Shown here: piece by piece, positions 1 through 6,753 of the stretch
How the letters are laid out: the number at the start of each line of letters is the position of its first letter
Position numbering within the stretch: the stretch's first letter is position 1
Program-made: the position numbers and the translations under genes
Source of the DNA: an uncultured Fusobacterium sp.
Lineage (GTDB): Bacteria > Fusobacteriota > Fusobacteriia > Fusobacteriales > Fusobacteriaceae
Direction of reading: 5' to 3'
Assembly (NCBI GenBank): GCA_900543175.1
Contig: UQQO01000099.1
Coordinates: 1 to 8,375, forward strand
Length of the DNA: 8,375 bases
The notes under the pieces: generated by a model
Told to the model about the DNA's origin: nothing
Database searches by the model: none
What the model saw: only the letters and a program-made list of their open reading frames with translations

Positions 1-142
1 TTCTTTATTCTTTAGTATGAAGGCTAGTTGATATTAAAAATATAAGTTTTGAAAATTAATCTTAAAAAGATAACCTAGTATTATAAAAATTGAACTTTGA
101 ACTAGATAATCTTTTGTAGATTTTACACAGCTGAGTAGATAC
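1..142. other. Non-coding left edge
   Basis: No convincing gene is visible here in either direction. The stretch is AT-rich and lies downstream of folA on the minus strand. It contains the candidate terminator listed separately (62-112). Within the loop of that hairpin is a perfect 7-base tandem direct repeat, TTGAACT at 90-96 and again at 97-103. What lies to the left cannot be seen. Confidence 0.6.
62..112 (-). terminator. Candidate intrinsic terminator of thyA-folA
   Basis: On the minus strand, AGATTATCTAGT (112-101) can pair with ACTAGGTTATCT (79-68). Eleven of 12 positions pair, counting one G-U wobble and one U-U mismatch. The stem is followed at once by a run of T on the minus strand (67-64). 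The loop is long, about 21 bases, which weakens the case. The element lies 31 bases beyond the folA stop codon, in the right orientation to end the thyA-folA transcript. Confidence 0.4.
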
Positions 143-622
143 TTATTTTTTATAAATTGTTGCAGTAAAATCATTATATTCAGTAGAAGAAACTAATTTA
201 TAGCCAAATTTTTCCACATCTGGGAAATATAGTGGGTTAGTAGCAGGTGCTACTTCAACATGAGGTTTTAATTTTGAGATATAGATCTCATCAATCTCAT
301 AATTTTCTAGATAATATTTATATATTGTATATCCACCACAGATAAATATATCTTTTCCACTATCTTCATATTGTTTCATAATATCTTCTAATCTACTTTC
401 TAAAGTTAAAACAATAACCTCTCTATTTTTTTTCATTAAATTGATAGGAACATATTTAGCAGTATTTTCTCCAAAAAGAACAACATTACCAATAGTTTTC
501 GATTTGTAATATTGTAACTCTTCCATAGAGTGCCATAAAAGTCCATTACCAGTTGGAACTTTATCTCCAATTAGATTATTTTCTCCAACACAAACTATCA
601 TTTTTAATTTAGGTTTACTCAT
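143..622 (-). CDS. folA: Dihydrofolate reductase, divergent
   Basis: This 159-residue protein should reduce dihydrofolate to tetrahydrofolate in the cytoplasm, replacing the cofactor that thymidylate synthase oxidises. Length fits the family (E. coli 159). By eye alignment to E. coli, Trp30 matches Trp22, Glu35 matches the catalytic Asp27, Arg67 matches the folate-binding Arg57, Gly96-Gly97 match Gly95-Gly96, and Ser116 matches Thr113. Two things are odd. The loop between Ile18 and Trp30 (the Met20 loop) is about four residues longer than in E. coli. The positions that usually hold the NADPH 2'-phosphate or nearby groups are changed: Glu52 for Arg44, Leu74 for Ser64, Thr99 for Arg98. The start is secure: GAGGTGG (636-630) ends seven bases before the ATG. 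The ATG overlaps the thyA stop as TAATG, so the two genes are translationally coupled. The family call is firm; cofactor preference is open. Confidence 0.93.
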   Translation of the reverse strand: MSKPKLKMIVCVGENNLIGDKVPTGNGLLWHSMEELQYYKSKTIGNVVLFGENTAKYVPINLMKKNREVIVLTLESRLEDIMKQYEDSGKDIFICGGYTIYKYYLENYEIDEIYISKLKPHVEVAPATNPLYFPDVEKFGYKLVSSTEYNDFTATIYKK

Positions 623-1446
623 TAGATTGCCACCTCATAAGAAATTTTTTCTCCATAATTATAGTTCTCAATTACTACATCATCAGGTTTAAAATCATAA
701 ATTGATTTGAAGTTTTCTATTTTAACAGTAGCTCCATCAAGAGATGGTCTTTTTACTTGTTCCAATAGGTTTGGCATATGTCTATCATAGATGTGGATAT
801 TGTGAATATTCCAGATAATTTCAGCAGGTTTTAATCCACACTCCATAGCTACTAATTTGTGTAGAATTGAGTATTGGAATACATTTGCCACAAGTCCTAA
901 AGCTACATCACAACTTCTTTGTCTAACTTCAAGGTAAAGTCTATCTCCAATTACACTCCATTGAGTAAGATGAACACAAGGAGTAAGAGCCATTTTATCT
1001 AAATCTTCAGGAACCCAAATCTCTGTCATAATTCTACGGCTATTAGGATTTTTTTTCAATTCATTAACAACATAATCTAATTGACTTTTATATCCAAATG
1101 TTTCTTTGGCAATTTGGTAACCATAAGCTTTTCCAATAGTTCCATCAGCCATCTTCCATTCATCCCAGAACTTACATTTCAGTTTATTAAGTTCATTTAC
1201 ATCGTTAGATTGCATAATCCATATCCAGTAAAGCTCTCTAATAGGTGCTTTGCTAGGAGCAAATCTTGTAGTTATAAGATGTGCTTCATCAGTAGAGTTA
1301 TCAAGTCTAAATTGATAACCTATATAGCTTTTGTAATGAGCAGGAGTGCCATCGGCATATTTTGTTCTTACTTGTCCTTCACTCCAAATCCCTTTTTCAT
1401 CAATAGTTTTAACAATATCTTTGTATATTTCATCAAATTTTGCCAT
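622..1446 (-). CDS. thyA: Thymidylate synthase, ThyA type
   Basis: This 274-residue enzyme methylates dUMP to dTMP with methylene-tetrahydrofolate and releases dihydrofolate, the substrate of the folA product encoded directly after it. Family landmarks are visible: the paired arginines Arg137-Arg138 in NSRR, catalytic Cys157 in ALTPC, the dUMP-binding block QRSCD with Arg177, Ser178 and Asp180, Asn188, and His218/Tyr220 in the HIY motif. Motifs such as TKYADGTPAHYKS, SNDVN and NVFQY, and the YGEKISYEVAI ending, resemble the Bacillus subtilis/phage phi3T ThyA branch more than the E. coli branch; that is from memory, not a search. In the segment before His218 the usual G-D is His-Asn (IHNIH). 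The start is supported by AAAGGGGTG, five bases upstream. It is first gene of a two-gene operon with folA. Confidence 0.96.
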   Translation of the reverse strand: MAKFDEIYKDIVKTIDEKGIWSEGQVRTKYADGTPAHYKSYIGYQFRLDNSTDEAHLITTRFAPSKAPIRELYWIWIMQSNDVNELNKLKCKFWDEWKMADGTIGKAYGYQIAKETFGYKSQLDYVVNELKKNPNSRRIMTEIWVPEDLDKMALTPCVHLTQWSVIGDRLYLEVRQRSCDVALGLVANVFQYSILHKLVAMECGLKPAEIIWNIHNIHIYDRHMPNLLEQVKRPSLDGATVKIENFKSIYDFKPDDVVIENYNYGEKISYEVAI

Positions 1447-1480
1447 ATTTCACCCCTTTAAAAATTTTTGTTTACTTCAC

Positions 1481-1489
1481 ATTCTAACA
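1481..1489 (-). promoter_or_regulatory. Candidate extended -10 promoter of thyA-folA
   Basis: On the minus strand the sequence TGTTAGAAT gives an extended -10 (TG, one base, then TAGAAT at 1486-1481), about 35 bases before the thyA start codon. No good -35 box lies 16-18 bases upstream, which is tolerated by extended -10 promoters. Confidence 0.4.
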
Positions 1490-1551
1490 TAAAAAATTAA
1501 ATTTTAATATAAGAAAATTTCCATTACATTGAGGGAGAAATCAGCTAAAGT

Positions 1552-1571
1552 TAGATTAAGTTTTTAATCTA
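1552..1571. repeat. Inverted repeat upstream of the TSUP promoter
   Basis: TAGATTAA (1552-1559) and TTAATCTA (1564-1571) form perfect 8-base arms around a 4-base centre. The repeat ends three bases before the -35 box of the transporter promoter. It could be an operator or simply chance in AT-rich DNA; no T-run follows it to suggest a terminator. Confidence 0.35.
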
Positions 1572-1574
1572 TGG

Positions 1575-1603
1575 TTGATTTTTTATAAGAAAGGCAATAT
1601 AAT
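1575..1603 (+). promoter_or_regulatory. Promoter of the TSUP transporter gene
   Basis: TTGATT (1575-1580), a 17-base spacer and a perfect TATAAT (1598-1603) make a near-consensus sigma-70 promoter. Transcription should begin near 1610, giving a leader of about 28 bases before the ATG at 1638. Confidence 0.7.
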
Positions 1604-1624
1604 ATAAGAATTATAATATATTTT

Positions 1625-1630
1625 GGAGGG
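1625..1630 (+). promoter_or_regulatory. Ribosome-binding site deciding the TSUP start
   Basis: GGAGGG lies seven bases before the ATG at 1638. An in-frame TTG at 1623 overlaps this site and so cannot be the start of a gene that uses it. The ATG at 1638 is therefore preferred. Confidence 0.8.
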
Positions 1631-1637
1631 AAATTTT

Positions 1638-2426
1638 ATGCCAGTTATTTTTTTTGTGGTTAGTTTTTGTTCGTCTTTAGTTGGAGCAATATGTGGAATA
1701 GGTGGAGGAGTAATAATTAAACCTGTGTTAGATGCTGTTGGTGTGATGAGTGTATCAGCAGTTAGCTTTTTATCAGGTTGTACTGTTCTTTCAATGTCTA
1801 TAATCTCTGTATTTAAAGCGTTAAAAGGTGGTTCAGCTAAGATTAATACTAAACTTACAACTTGGTTAGCTCTAGGAAGTGTTTTTGGTGGAATCATGGG
1901 AAAAATGTTATTTCAACATATTAAAATGGCATTTGCTAATGAAAATGTTCTTGGAATGATACAATCAATAGTATTGGTATTAATGACAATTGGAACTTTT
2001 ATCTATACTTTAAAGAAAAGTCAAATAGAAACTAAAAGATATGAGAATAAAATTTTATGTTTAGTGATAGGAATAATTTTAGGTATTTGTTCTTCATTCT
2101 TAGGAATAGGTGGAGGACCTATCAACTTAGTAATTTTAATCTATTTCTTCTCAATGGGAACAAAGGAAGCAGCAATAAACTCAATCTATATTATCCTTTT
2201 CTCTCAAATAGCAAGTTTAGTTCAAAGTATTGTAAAACAAACTATTCCAGAAGTTAGCTTAGTATTCTTAATAACTATGGTACTAGGTGGAGTTTTAGGG
2301 GGAATGGCTGGAGGAATCGTTAATAAAAAGATTTCAGAGGAGAAAGTTGATAAGCTTTTCCTAGCTTTAATGGGAGTAATTATCTTTATTAATATATATA
2401 ATACTTATGTTTTTGCAACAGCTTAA
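1638..2426 (+). CDS. TSUP-family (TauE/SafE) membrane transporter
   Basis: This 262-residue protein is an integral membrane carrier of the sulfite exporter TauE/SafE (TSUP) family. Characterised members move sulfite, sulfoacetate or other small sulfur-containing or organic anions; the substrate here cannot be told. The internal duplication typical of the family is clear: GAICGIGGGV near residues 16-25 and SSFLGIGGGP near 152-161, each at the start of a hydrophobic half. About eight membrane segments are visible, with a charged loop at roughly 125-138 (KKSQIETKRYENK) dividing the halves. Length is normal for the family. The ATG at 1638 is chosen because the GGAGGG upstream overlaps an alternative in-frame TTG. 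The gene stands alone, with its own strong promoter and a hairpin terminator directly after the stop. It diverges from thyA and converges with the DUF1847 operon, so neither neighbour indicates its cargo. Confidence 0.9.
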   Translation: MPVIFFVVSFCSSLVGAICGIGGGVIIKPVLDAVGVMSVSAVSFLSGCTVLSMSIISVFKALKGGSAKINTKLTTWLALGSVFGGIMGKMLFQHIKMAFANENVLGMIQSIVLVLMTIGTFIYTLKKSQIETKRYENKILCLVIGIILGICSSFLGIGGGPINLVILIYFFSMGTKEAAINSIYIILFSQIASLVQSIVKQTIPEVSLVFLITMVLGGVLGGMAGGIVNKKISEEKVDKLFLALMGVIIFINIYNTYVFATA

Positions 2427-2430
2427 AAAT

Positions 2431-2460
2431 AAAATGGACAGTTATTTAACTGTCCATTTT
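2431..2460. terminator. Bidirectional terminator between convergent genes
   Basis: AAAATGGACAGTT (2431-2443) pairs perfectly with AACTGTCCATTTT (2448-2460), a 13-bp stem with a loop of four or fewer bases. A T-rich run follows on the plus strand. On the minus strand the stem is followed by a T-rich run read from 2434 back to 2425. It begins four bases after the TSUP stop and ends two bases before the stop of the minus-strand small gene, so it serves both. Confidence 0.88.
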
Positions 2461-2462
2461 TT

Positions 2463-2654
2463 CTATTCTTTTGGAGAGAATTTAACTAAAAATTCCCCTT
2501 TTTCTCTTATAAAAAGTTTTCCTTCAGCTTCTTTGCAAGTGTATACTACTACAATTAGACCATCACGTTCATTAGTGCAATCAATAGCTTCACTAACAAC
2601 TTGATATTCACGTCCATTTTTATTGTTTATCCACAATGAATTTTTTTTAATCAT
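2463..2654 (-). CDS. Small 63-residue conserved-type protein, function unknown
   Basis: The product is a compact 63-residue protein with no signal peptide or membrane segment. It has a beta-rich pattern: a tryptophan near residue 8, GREYQVV at 14-20, TNERDG at 27-32, VVVY at 35-38, and an ending KLFIREKGEFLVKF. The layout recalls small single-barrel domains such as DUF1653, but lacks that family's WVRP motif, so I leave it unnamed. It is a real gene on context: TTGGAG is placed eight bases before the ATG, it starts 15 bases after the DUF1847 stop in the same direction, and the shared terminator follows directly. The two charged and aromatic faces (REK/KEF, VVVY) suggest a folded domain. The coding strand is minus; an overlapping plus-strand frame here lacks a ribosome-binding site and sense-like composition. 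Confidence 0.75.
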   Translation of the reverse strand: MIKKNSLWINNKNGREYQVVSEAIDCTNERDGLIVVVYTCKEAEGKLFIREKGEFLVKFSPKE

Positions 2655-2669
2655 TTTTTCTGCTCCAAT

Positions 2670-3293
2670 CTATTTGAAAAGTTTCTTTTTATAATATCCT
2701 TCAGCAAGATAGATAGCTGCTAGAGGGTTGTGTCCAAGTACTCTATCTTTTACTGCAAAAACAGTAACTGGTGTATCAGAGTGTTTTATAAATAGAGAAT
2801 CATGTCCAACACAAAGTCCTAAAAGAATATTTAAATCAGTTTTAGCAGCGCTTAAAAACTTAGCTTGTCCAATAGGGTTACACATAGGCTCATAAGTACA
2901 AGGTCTTACTTGTTCCTCATTTGAAATACCTATAAAACTTTTTGGAATAGAACCACTTTTGCATATAACTGATTCTACTTCAAAACCGTGGTGTCTAAGT
3001 ATAGATGCAAAAACTTTAGCTTCTTTAGCAAGTCCTACACAGAAAGCAACTCCTAACTTTTTGTAACCACATTTTTTAGCAAAAGTGATTATCTCTTCTA
3101 CTCTTGTTTGTTGGCAATATCCTTCAGCTTCAACTAAAGCTGACTCATGAGCTAACATCATATTTTCTTTTTCTAAATAGAATTTTTTTATATCCTCAAC
3201 TTTTTCTAAATCTCTACAAGGGCAATTTAATGGTGCATCCGTTAAATCTCCTGTTCTACAAACATGTTTTGTGCAAGCATCACAAGTGTACAT
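2670..3293 (-). CDS. DUF1847 cysteine-rich, probably metal-binding protein
   Basis: This 207-residue cytoplasmic protein matches DUF1847, a family annotated as metal-binding and found largely in anaerobes; no reaction is established. Two parts are visible. The N-terminus carries a cysteine cluster (Cys4, 7, 12, 24, 26) spaced like a zinc or iron-sulfur knuckle. The body carries family blocks: VEEIITFAKKCGYKKLGVAF (66-85 region), CNPIGQA (138-144), GLCVGHDSLF (159-168) and KDRVLGHNPLAAIY (182-195). There are 12 cysteines in all, plus conserved histidines at 164 and 188. The length is usual for the family. AAGGAG eight bases upstream supports the start. It is the middle gene of a three-gene minus-strand operon, 20 bases after the hydrolase and 15 before the small protein gene. 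Family assignment is confident; function is not known. Confidence 0.9.
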   Translation of the reverse strand: MYTCDACTKHVCRTGDLTDAPLNCPCRDLEKVEDIKKFYLEKENMMLAHESALVEAEGYCQQTRVEEIITFAKKCGYKKLGVAFCVGLAKEAKVFASILRHHGFEVESVICKSGSIPKSFIGISNEEQVRPCTYEPMCNPIGQAKFLSAAKTDLNILLGLCVGHDSLFIKHSDTPVTVFAVKDRVLGHNPLAAIYLAEGYYKKKLFK

Positions 3294-3313
3294 GAAATCA
3301 TCTCCTTAAATTT

Positions 3314-4159
3314 TTAGTTATTTAACCATTTTTCTATATTGAAAAAAATTTCATCTCTATTTATTTCATTATGTAATTCGTGCCTAGCATTTGGATAAAG
3401 TTTACATTGAACATTTGTAAAATTTAGTTTTTTATAGAAGTTATTTAGTTGTATAACTCCCTTTCCATATCTTCCCACAGGGTCCATATCTCCAGAAATT
3501 ATGTAAATAGGAAGATTTCTATCTATATTTTTGAAAGATATAGGTAGATACAGTCTATTTAAAAAGTAGAAAAAGTCTGAATAAAAACTACTGCTATATG
3601 TAAAATCACAAAGCTCATCATCACAATAACTTTTAACTTCCTCTATATCTCTAGAGAGCCAAGAGTTTTCATTATAATAGTATTCTGATTTAACTTTGCT
3701 ATTGGAGTTTAAAAATACCAGTTTTTTTATAAAATGAGCTCTCCTGTTTTTATATATTTTATTCATAAAAAAGCTTAGATATTCAGCTAATTTCCAGAGA
3801 AAAGGCATTTTATAGCAAGAACCACAAATAATATATCCATCTACAATATTATAACACAATTTTAGATGTTCTTGAGCTATAAAAGATCCCATGCTATGTC
3901 CTAAAATATATATGGGAGTCTCTGGATATAGTTTTTTTAATTCTTTCGTATAATTAACTTGATCTATAATTAATTGATTAAAATCATTTTCAAAGATACC
4001 AATTTTTTTTTGGTCAATATTATTATGTCCATGGTGTAGATGTTCTTTAAGAACAACTAGATATCCTCTTTCAGAAAAATATTTGAAGAGATGCTTATAC
4101 CTATCCTTGTGTTCACTCATTCCATGGATTATTTGAATAATCCCTTTTATGTGTTCCAT
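3314..4159 (-). CDS. Alpha/beta hydrolase (serine aminopeptidase S33/monoglyceride lipase-like)
   Basis: This 281-residue cytoplasmic hydrolase belongs to the Hydrolase_4/S33 group, which includes monoacylglycerol lipases and lysophospholipases (PldB-like). The sequence shows the oxyanion-loop motif HGMSEHKDRY (12-21), the nucleophile elbow GHSMG with Ser89, the acid Asp226 in SGDMDPVG, and His260 in NARHE, so the catalytic triad looks complete. Residues about 110-210 form the variable cap, rich in aromatics, which would set substrate choice. The usual DHRGHG block after strand 4 is altered to EHLHHGH (39-45). No signal peptide is seen. GAGGTG ends seven bases before the ATG. It heads an operon with the DUF1847 gene (20-base gap) and a 63-residue protein. 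An ester of a fatty acid is the likeliest substrate class, but the true substrate is unknown. Confidence 0.9.
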   Translation of the reverse strand: MEHIKGIIQIIHGMSEHKDRYKHLFKYFSERGYLVVLKEHLHHGHNNIDQKKIGIFENDFNQLIIDQVNYTKELKKLYPETPIYILGHSMGSFIAQEHLKLCYNIVDGYIICGSCYKMPFLWKLAEYLSFFMNKIYKNRRAHFIKKLVFLNSNSKVKSEYYYNENSWLSRDIEEVKSYCDDELCDFTYSSSFYSDFFYFLNRLYLPISFKNIDRNLPIYIISGDMDPVGRYGKGVIQLNNFYKKLNFTNVQCKLYPNARHELHNEINRDEIFFNIEKWLNN

Positions 4160-4180
4160 AAAATTTCACCTCATAAGTAT

Positions 4181-4209
4181 ATTATAGCCTAAATTAGAAA
4201 AAAATTAAA
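4181..4209 (-). promoter_or_regulatory. Promoter of the hydrolase-DUF1847 operon
   Basis: On the minus strand a perfect TATAAT (4186-4181) lies 22 bases before the hydrolase start codon. A weak -35, TTTAAT (4209-4204), sits at 17-base spacing. Confidence 0.5.
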
Positions 4210-4225
4210 TATTTTTGGTATATAC

Positions 4226-4254
4226 TTGTGAAAAAACAAAAAAAATAATATAAT
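4226..4254 (+). promoter_or_regulatory. Promoter of the mscS gene
   Basis: TTGTGA (4226-4231), 17 bases, and TATAAT (4249-4254) form a good sigma-70 promoter, back to back with the hydrolase promoter. The leader to the ATG at 4288 would be about 27 bases and contains AAAGGAGA eight bases before the start. Confidence 0.68.
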
Positions 4255-4287
4255 AAGAAAATATAAAAAATTAAAGGAGATGGACAA

Positions 4288-5100
4288 ATGCATTTATTAC
4301 TAGAAAATTTTTTAGCAGATATTTTAGGAATTTTACCTAAGATAGTATTTAGAGGAGTTATTTTAATAATTTTACTTATTTTTTGGCCAAAAATTTTATC
4401 AATGATTTTGACAGTTTATGCAAGAACATTAGAAAAGAGAAAAATAGATCCGTTATTACAAAGTTTTACTGTATCACTTTTAAAAACAGTATTTTATATC
4501 ACTTTATTCTTTGTAGTTGTAAGCGTAATTGGAGTTAAAGCAACTTCATTAGTAACTATACTAGGTACTGCAGGATTAGCTGTAGGTTTAGCACTACAAG
4601 GAAGTTTAACAAACTTAGCTGGAGGAATGTTAATTCTATTCTTTAAACAATTTTCAAAAGGGGATTATATTTCAACAGGTTCATTAGATGGAACAGTAGA
4701 TCAAATTCATATCTTATACACTACTTTAATTACGCCAGATAATAAAGTAATTATTATTCCTAATGGACAATTAGCAAATGGTGCTATTATAAACTATTCT
4801 AAGAACTCAACTAGAAGATTGGATATGGTATTCTCAGTTTCATATGATACACCAGCTGAAAAGGTAAAAGAGATCTTAAATAGAATAGCTGATGAACATC
4901 CAGCAGTAATTAAAGAAAAGGGTAAAACTATTAGAATGTCTAAGCAAAATGCAAGTTCTCTAGATTTTGTATTTAGAGTATGGGTTGAAAGTAAAGATTA
5001 TTGGACAACAATGTTTGATTTTAACGAAATAGTAAAAGAGGAATTTGATAAAAATAGTATTGAGATTCCATATCAAAAAATTGACATATACAATAAATAA
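4288..5100 (+). CDS. mscS: Small-conductance mechanosensitive channel, MscS type
   Basis: This 270-residue inner-membrane channel opens under membrane tension to release solutes during osmotic downshock; it works as a heptamer. Three membrane segments are seen at about 18-42, 62-82 and 88-118. The third holds the pore helix LGTAGLAVGLALQGSLTNLA. By alignment with E. coli MscS (286 residues), the gate leucines 105 and 109 are Leu97 and Leu101, Gln112 is Gln104, and the hinge glycines 113 and 121 are Gly105 and Gly113, so all key pore residues are kept. The beta domain follows with IIIPNGQLANG and INYSKNSTRR (about 155-177), then the C-terminal alpha/beta cage ending IPYQKIDIYNK. The protein is slightly shorter than E. 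coli MscS at both ends. AAGGAGA upstream fixes the ATG. It has its own promoter and is separated from guaB by a second promoter. Confidence 0.96.
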   Translation: MHLLLENFLADILGILPKIVFRGVILIILLIFWPKILSMILTVYARTLEKRKIDPLLQSFTVSLLKTVFYITLFFVVVSVIGVKATSLVTILGTAGLAVGLALQGSLTNLAGGMLILFFKQFSKGDYISTGSLDGTVDQIHILYTTLITPDNKVIIIPNGQLANGAIINYSKNSTRRLDMVFSVSYDTPAEKVKEILNRIADEHPAVIKEKGKTIRMSKQNASSLDFVFRVWVESKDYWTTMFDFNEIVKEEFDKNSIEIPYQKIDIYNK

Positions 5101-5123
5101 TTTTTTTATAAAAAATCTTTTTT

Positions 5124-5155
5124 TTGTAACAAATTTTTAAAATTTGTGATATAAT
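5124..5155 (+). promoter_or_regulatory. Promoter of guaB
   Basis: TGATATAAT (5147-5155) is an extended -10 with a perfect TATAAT hexamer at 5150-5155. TTGTAA at 5124-5129 is the nearest -35-like box but is spaced 20 bases, too long for good use, so the extended -10 probably carries the promoter. The leader to guaB would be about 70 bases. Confidence 0.55.
5129..5147. repeat. Perfect 19-bp palindrome in the guaB promoter (candidate operator)
   Basis: ACAAATTTT (5129-5137) and AAAATTTGT (5139-5147) are perfect inverted arms about one central T. The palindrome fills the space upstream of the -10 and its last base is the T of the extended -10 TG. No T-run follows it on the plus strand, so it does not look like a terminator of mscS. 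A dimeric repressor bound here would block the promoter; the protein is not known. Confidence 0.45.
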
Positions 5156-5202
5156 ATTCAAAATATATTCTTTGAGGGTTTAATTTTACATTTTAAATAT
5201 AA

Positions 5203-6687
<1,485 letters not shown>

Positions 6688-6695
6688 TAGTTTAG

Positions 6696-6743
6696 TTTTC
6701 CTCTAGGGATTGATTTTATATTTCATAATTTAAGAGAGGAAAA
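6696..6743 (+). promoter_or_regulatory. Inverted repeat covering the ribosome-binding site of the MORN_2 gene
   Basis: TTTTCCTCT (6696-6704) can pair perfectly with AGAGGAAAA (6735-6743) across a 30-base loop. The 3' arm includes the GAGAGG (6734-6739) that appears to be the ribosome-binding site of the next gene. That site is 14 bases from the ATG, longer than elsewhere here. If the hairpin forms in a guaB read-through transcript it could reduce translation. It is not followed by a T-run and so is not a terminator. Confidence 0.35.
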
Positions 6744-6753
6744 AATAGAAAAA

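Noticed and set aside
143..1446. Acquired trimethoprim-resistance cassette
   Set aside because: The folA gene is coupled to thyA and has no integron attachment site, insertion sequence or transposon end nearby. It looks like the resident enzyme.
1081..1461. Plus-strand open frame of 126 codons opposite thyA
   Set aside because: It lies wholly within the thyA region on the other strand, has no ribosome-binding site and its translation shows no family motif. thyA is certain.
1583..1897. Minus-strand open frame of 104 codons opposite the TSUP gene
   Set aside because: It overlaps the promoter and N-terminal half of a clear transporter gene, has no ribosome-binding site, and reads as the complement of glycine- and valine-rich membrane codons.
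2407..2604. Plus-strand open frame of 65 codons across the terminator
   Set aside because: It starts inside the TSUP gene, runs through the hairpin terminator and opposes the better-supported 63-residue gene.
5101..5123. Terminator of mscS made of the T and A runs after its stop codon
   Set aside because: The only possible stem is A-T pairs with no G or C, too weak to call. mscS may read into guaB in part.
6745..6747. ATA as an alternative start of the MORN_2 gene
   Set aside because: It would give a better spacing (five bases) from GAGAGG, but ATA starts are very rare, and the ATG at 6754 begins a well-formed signal peptide.
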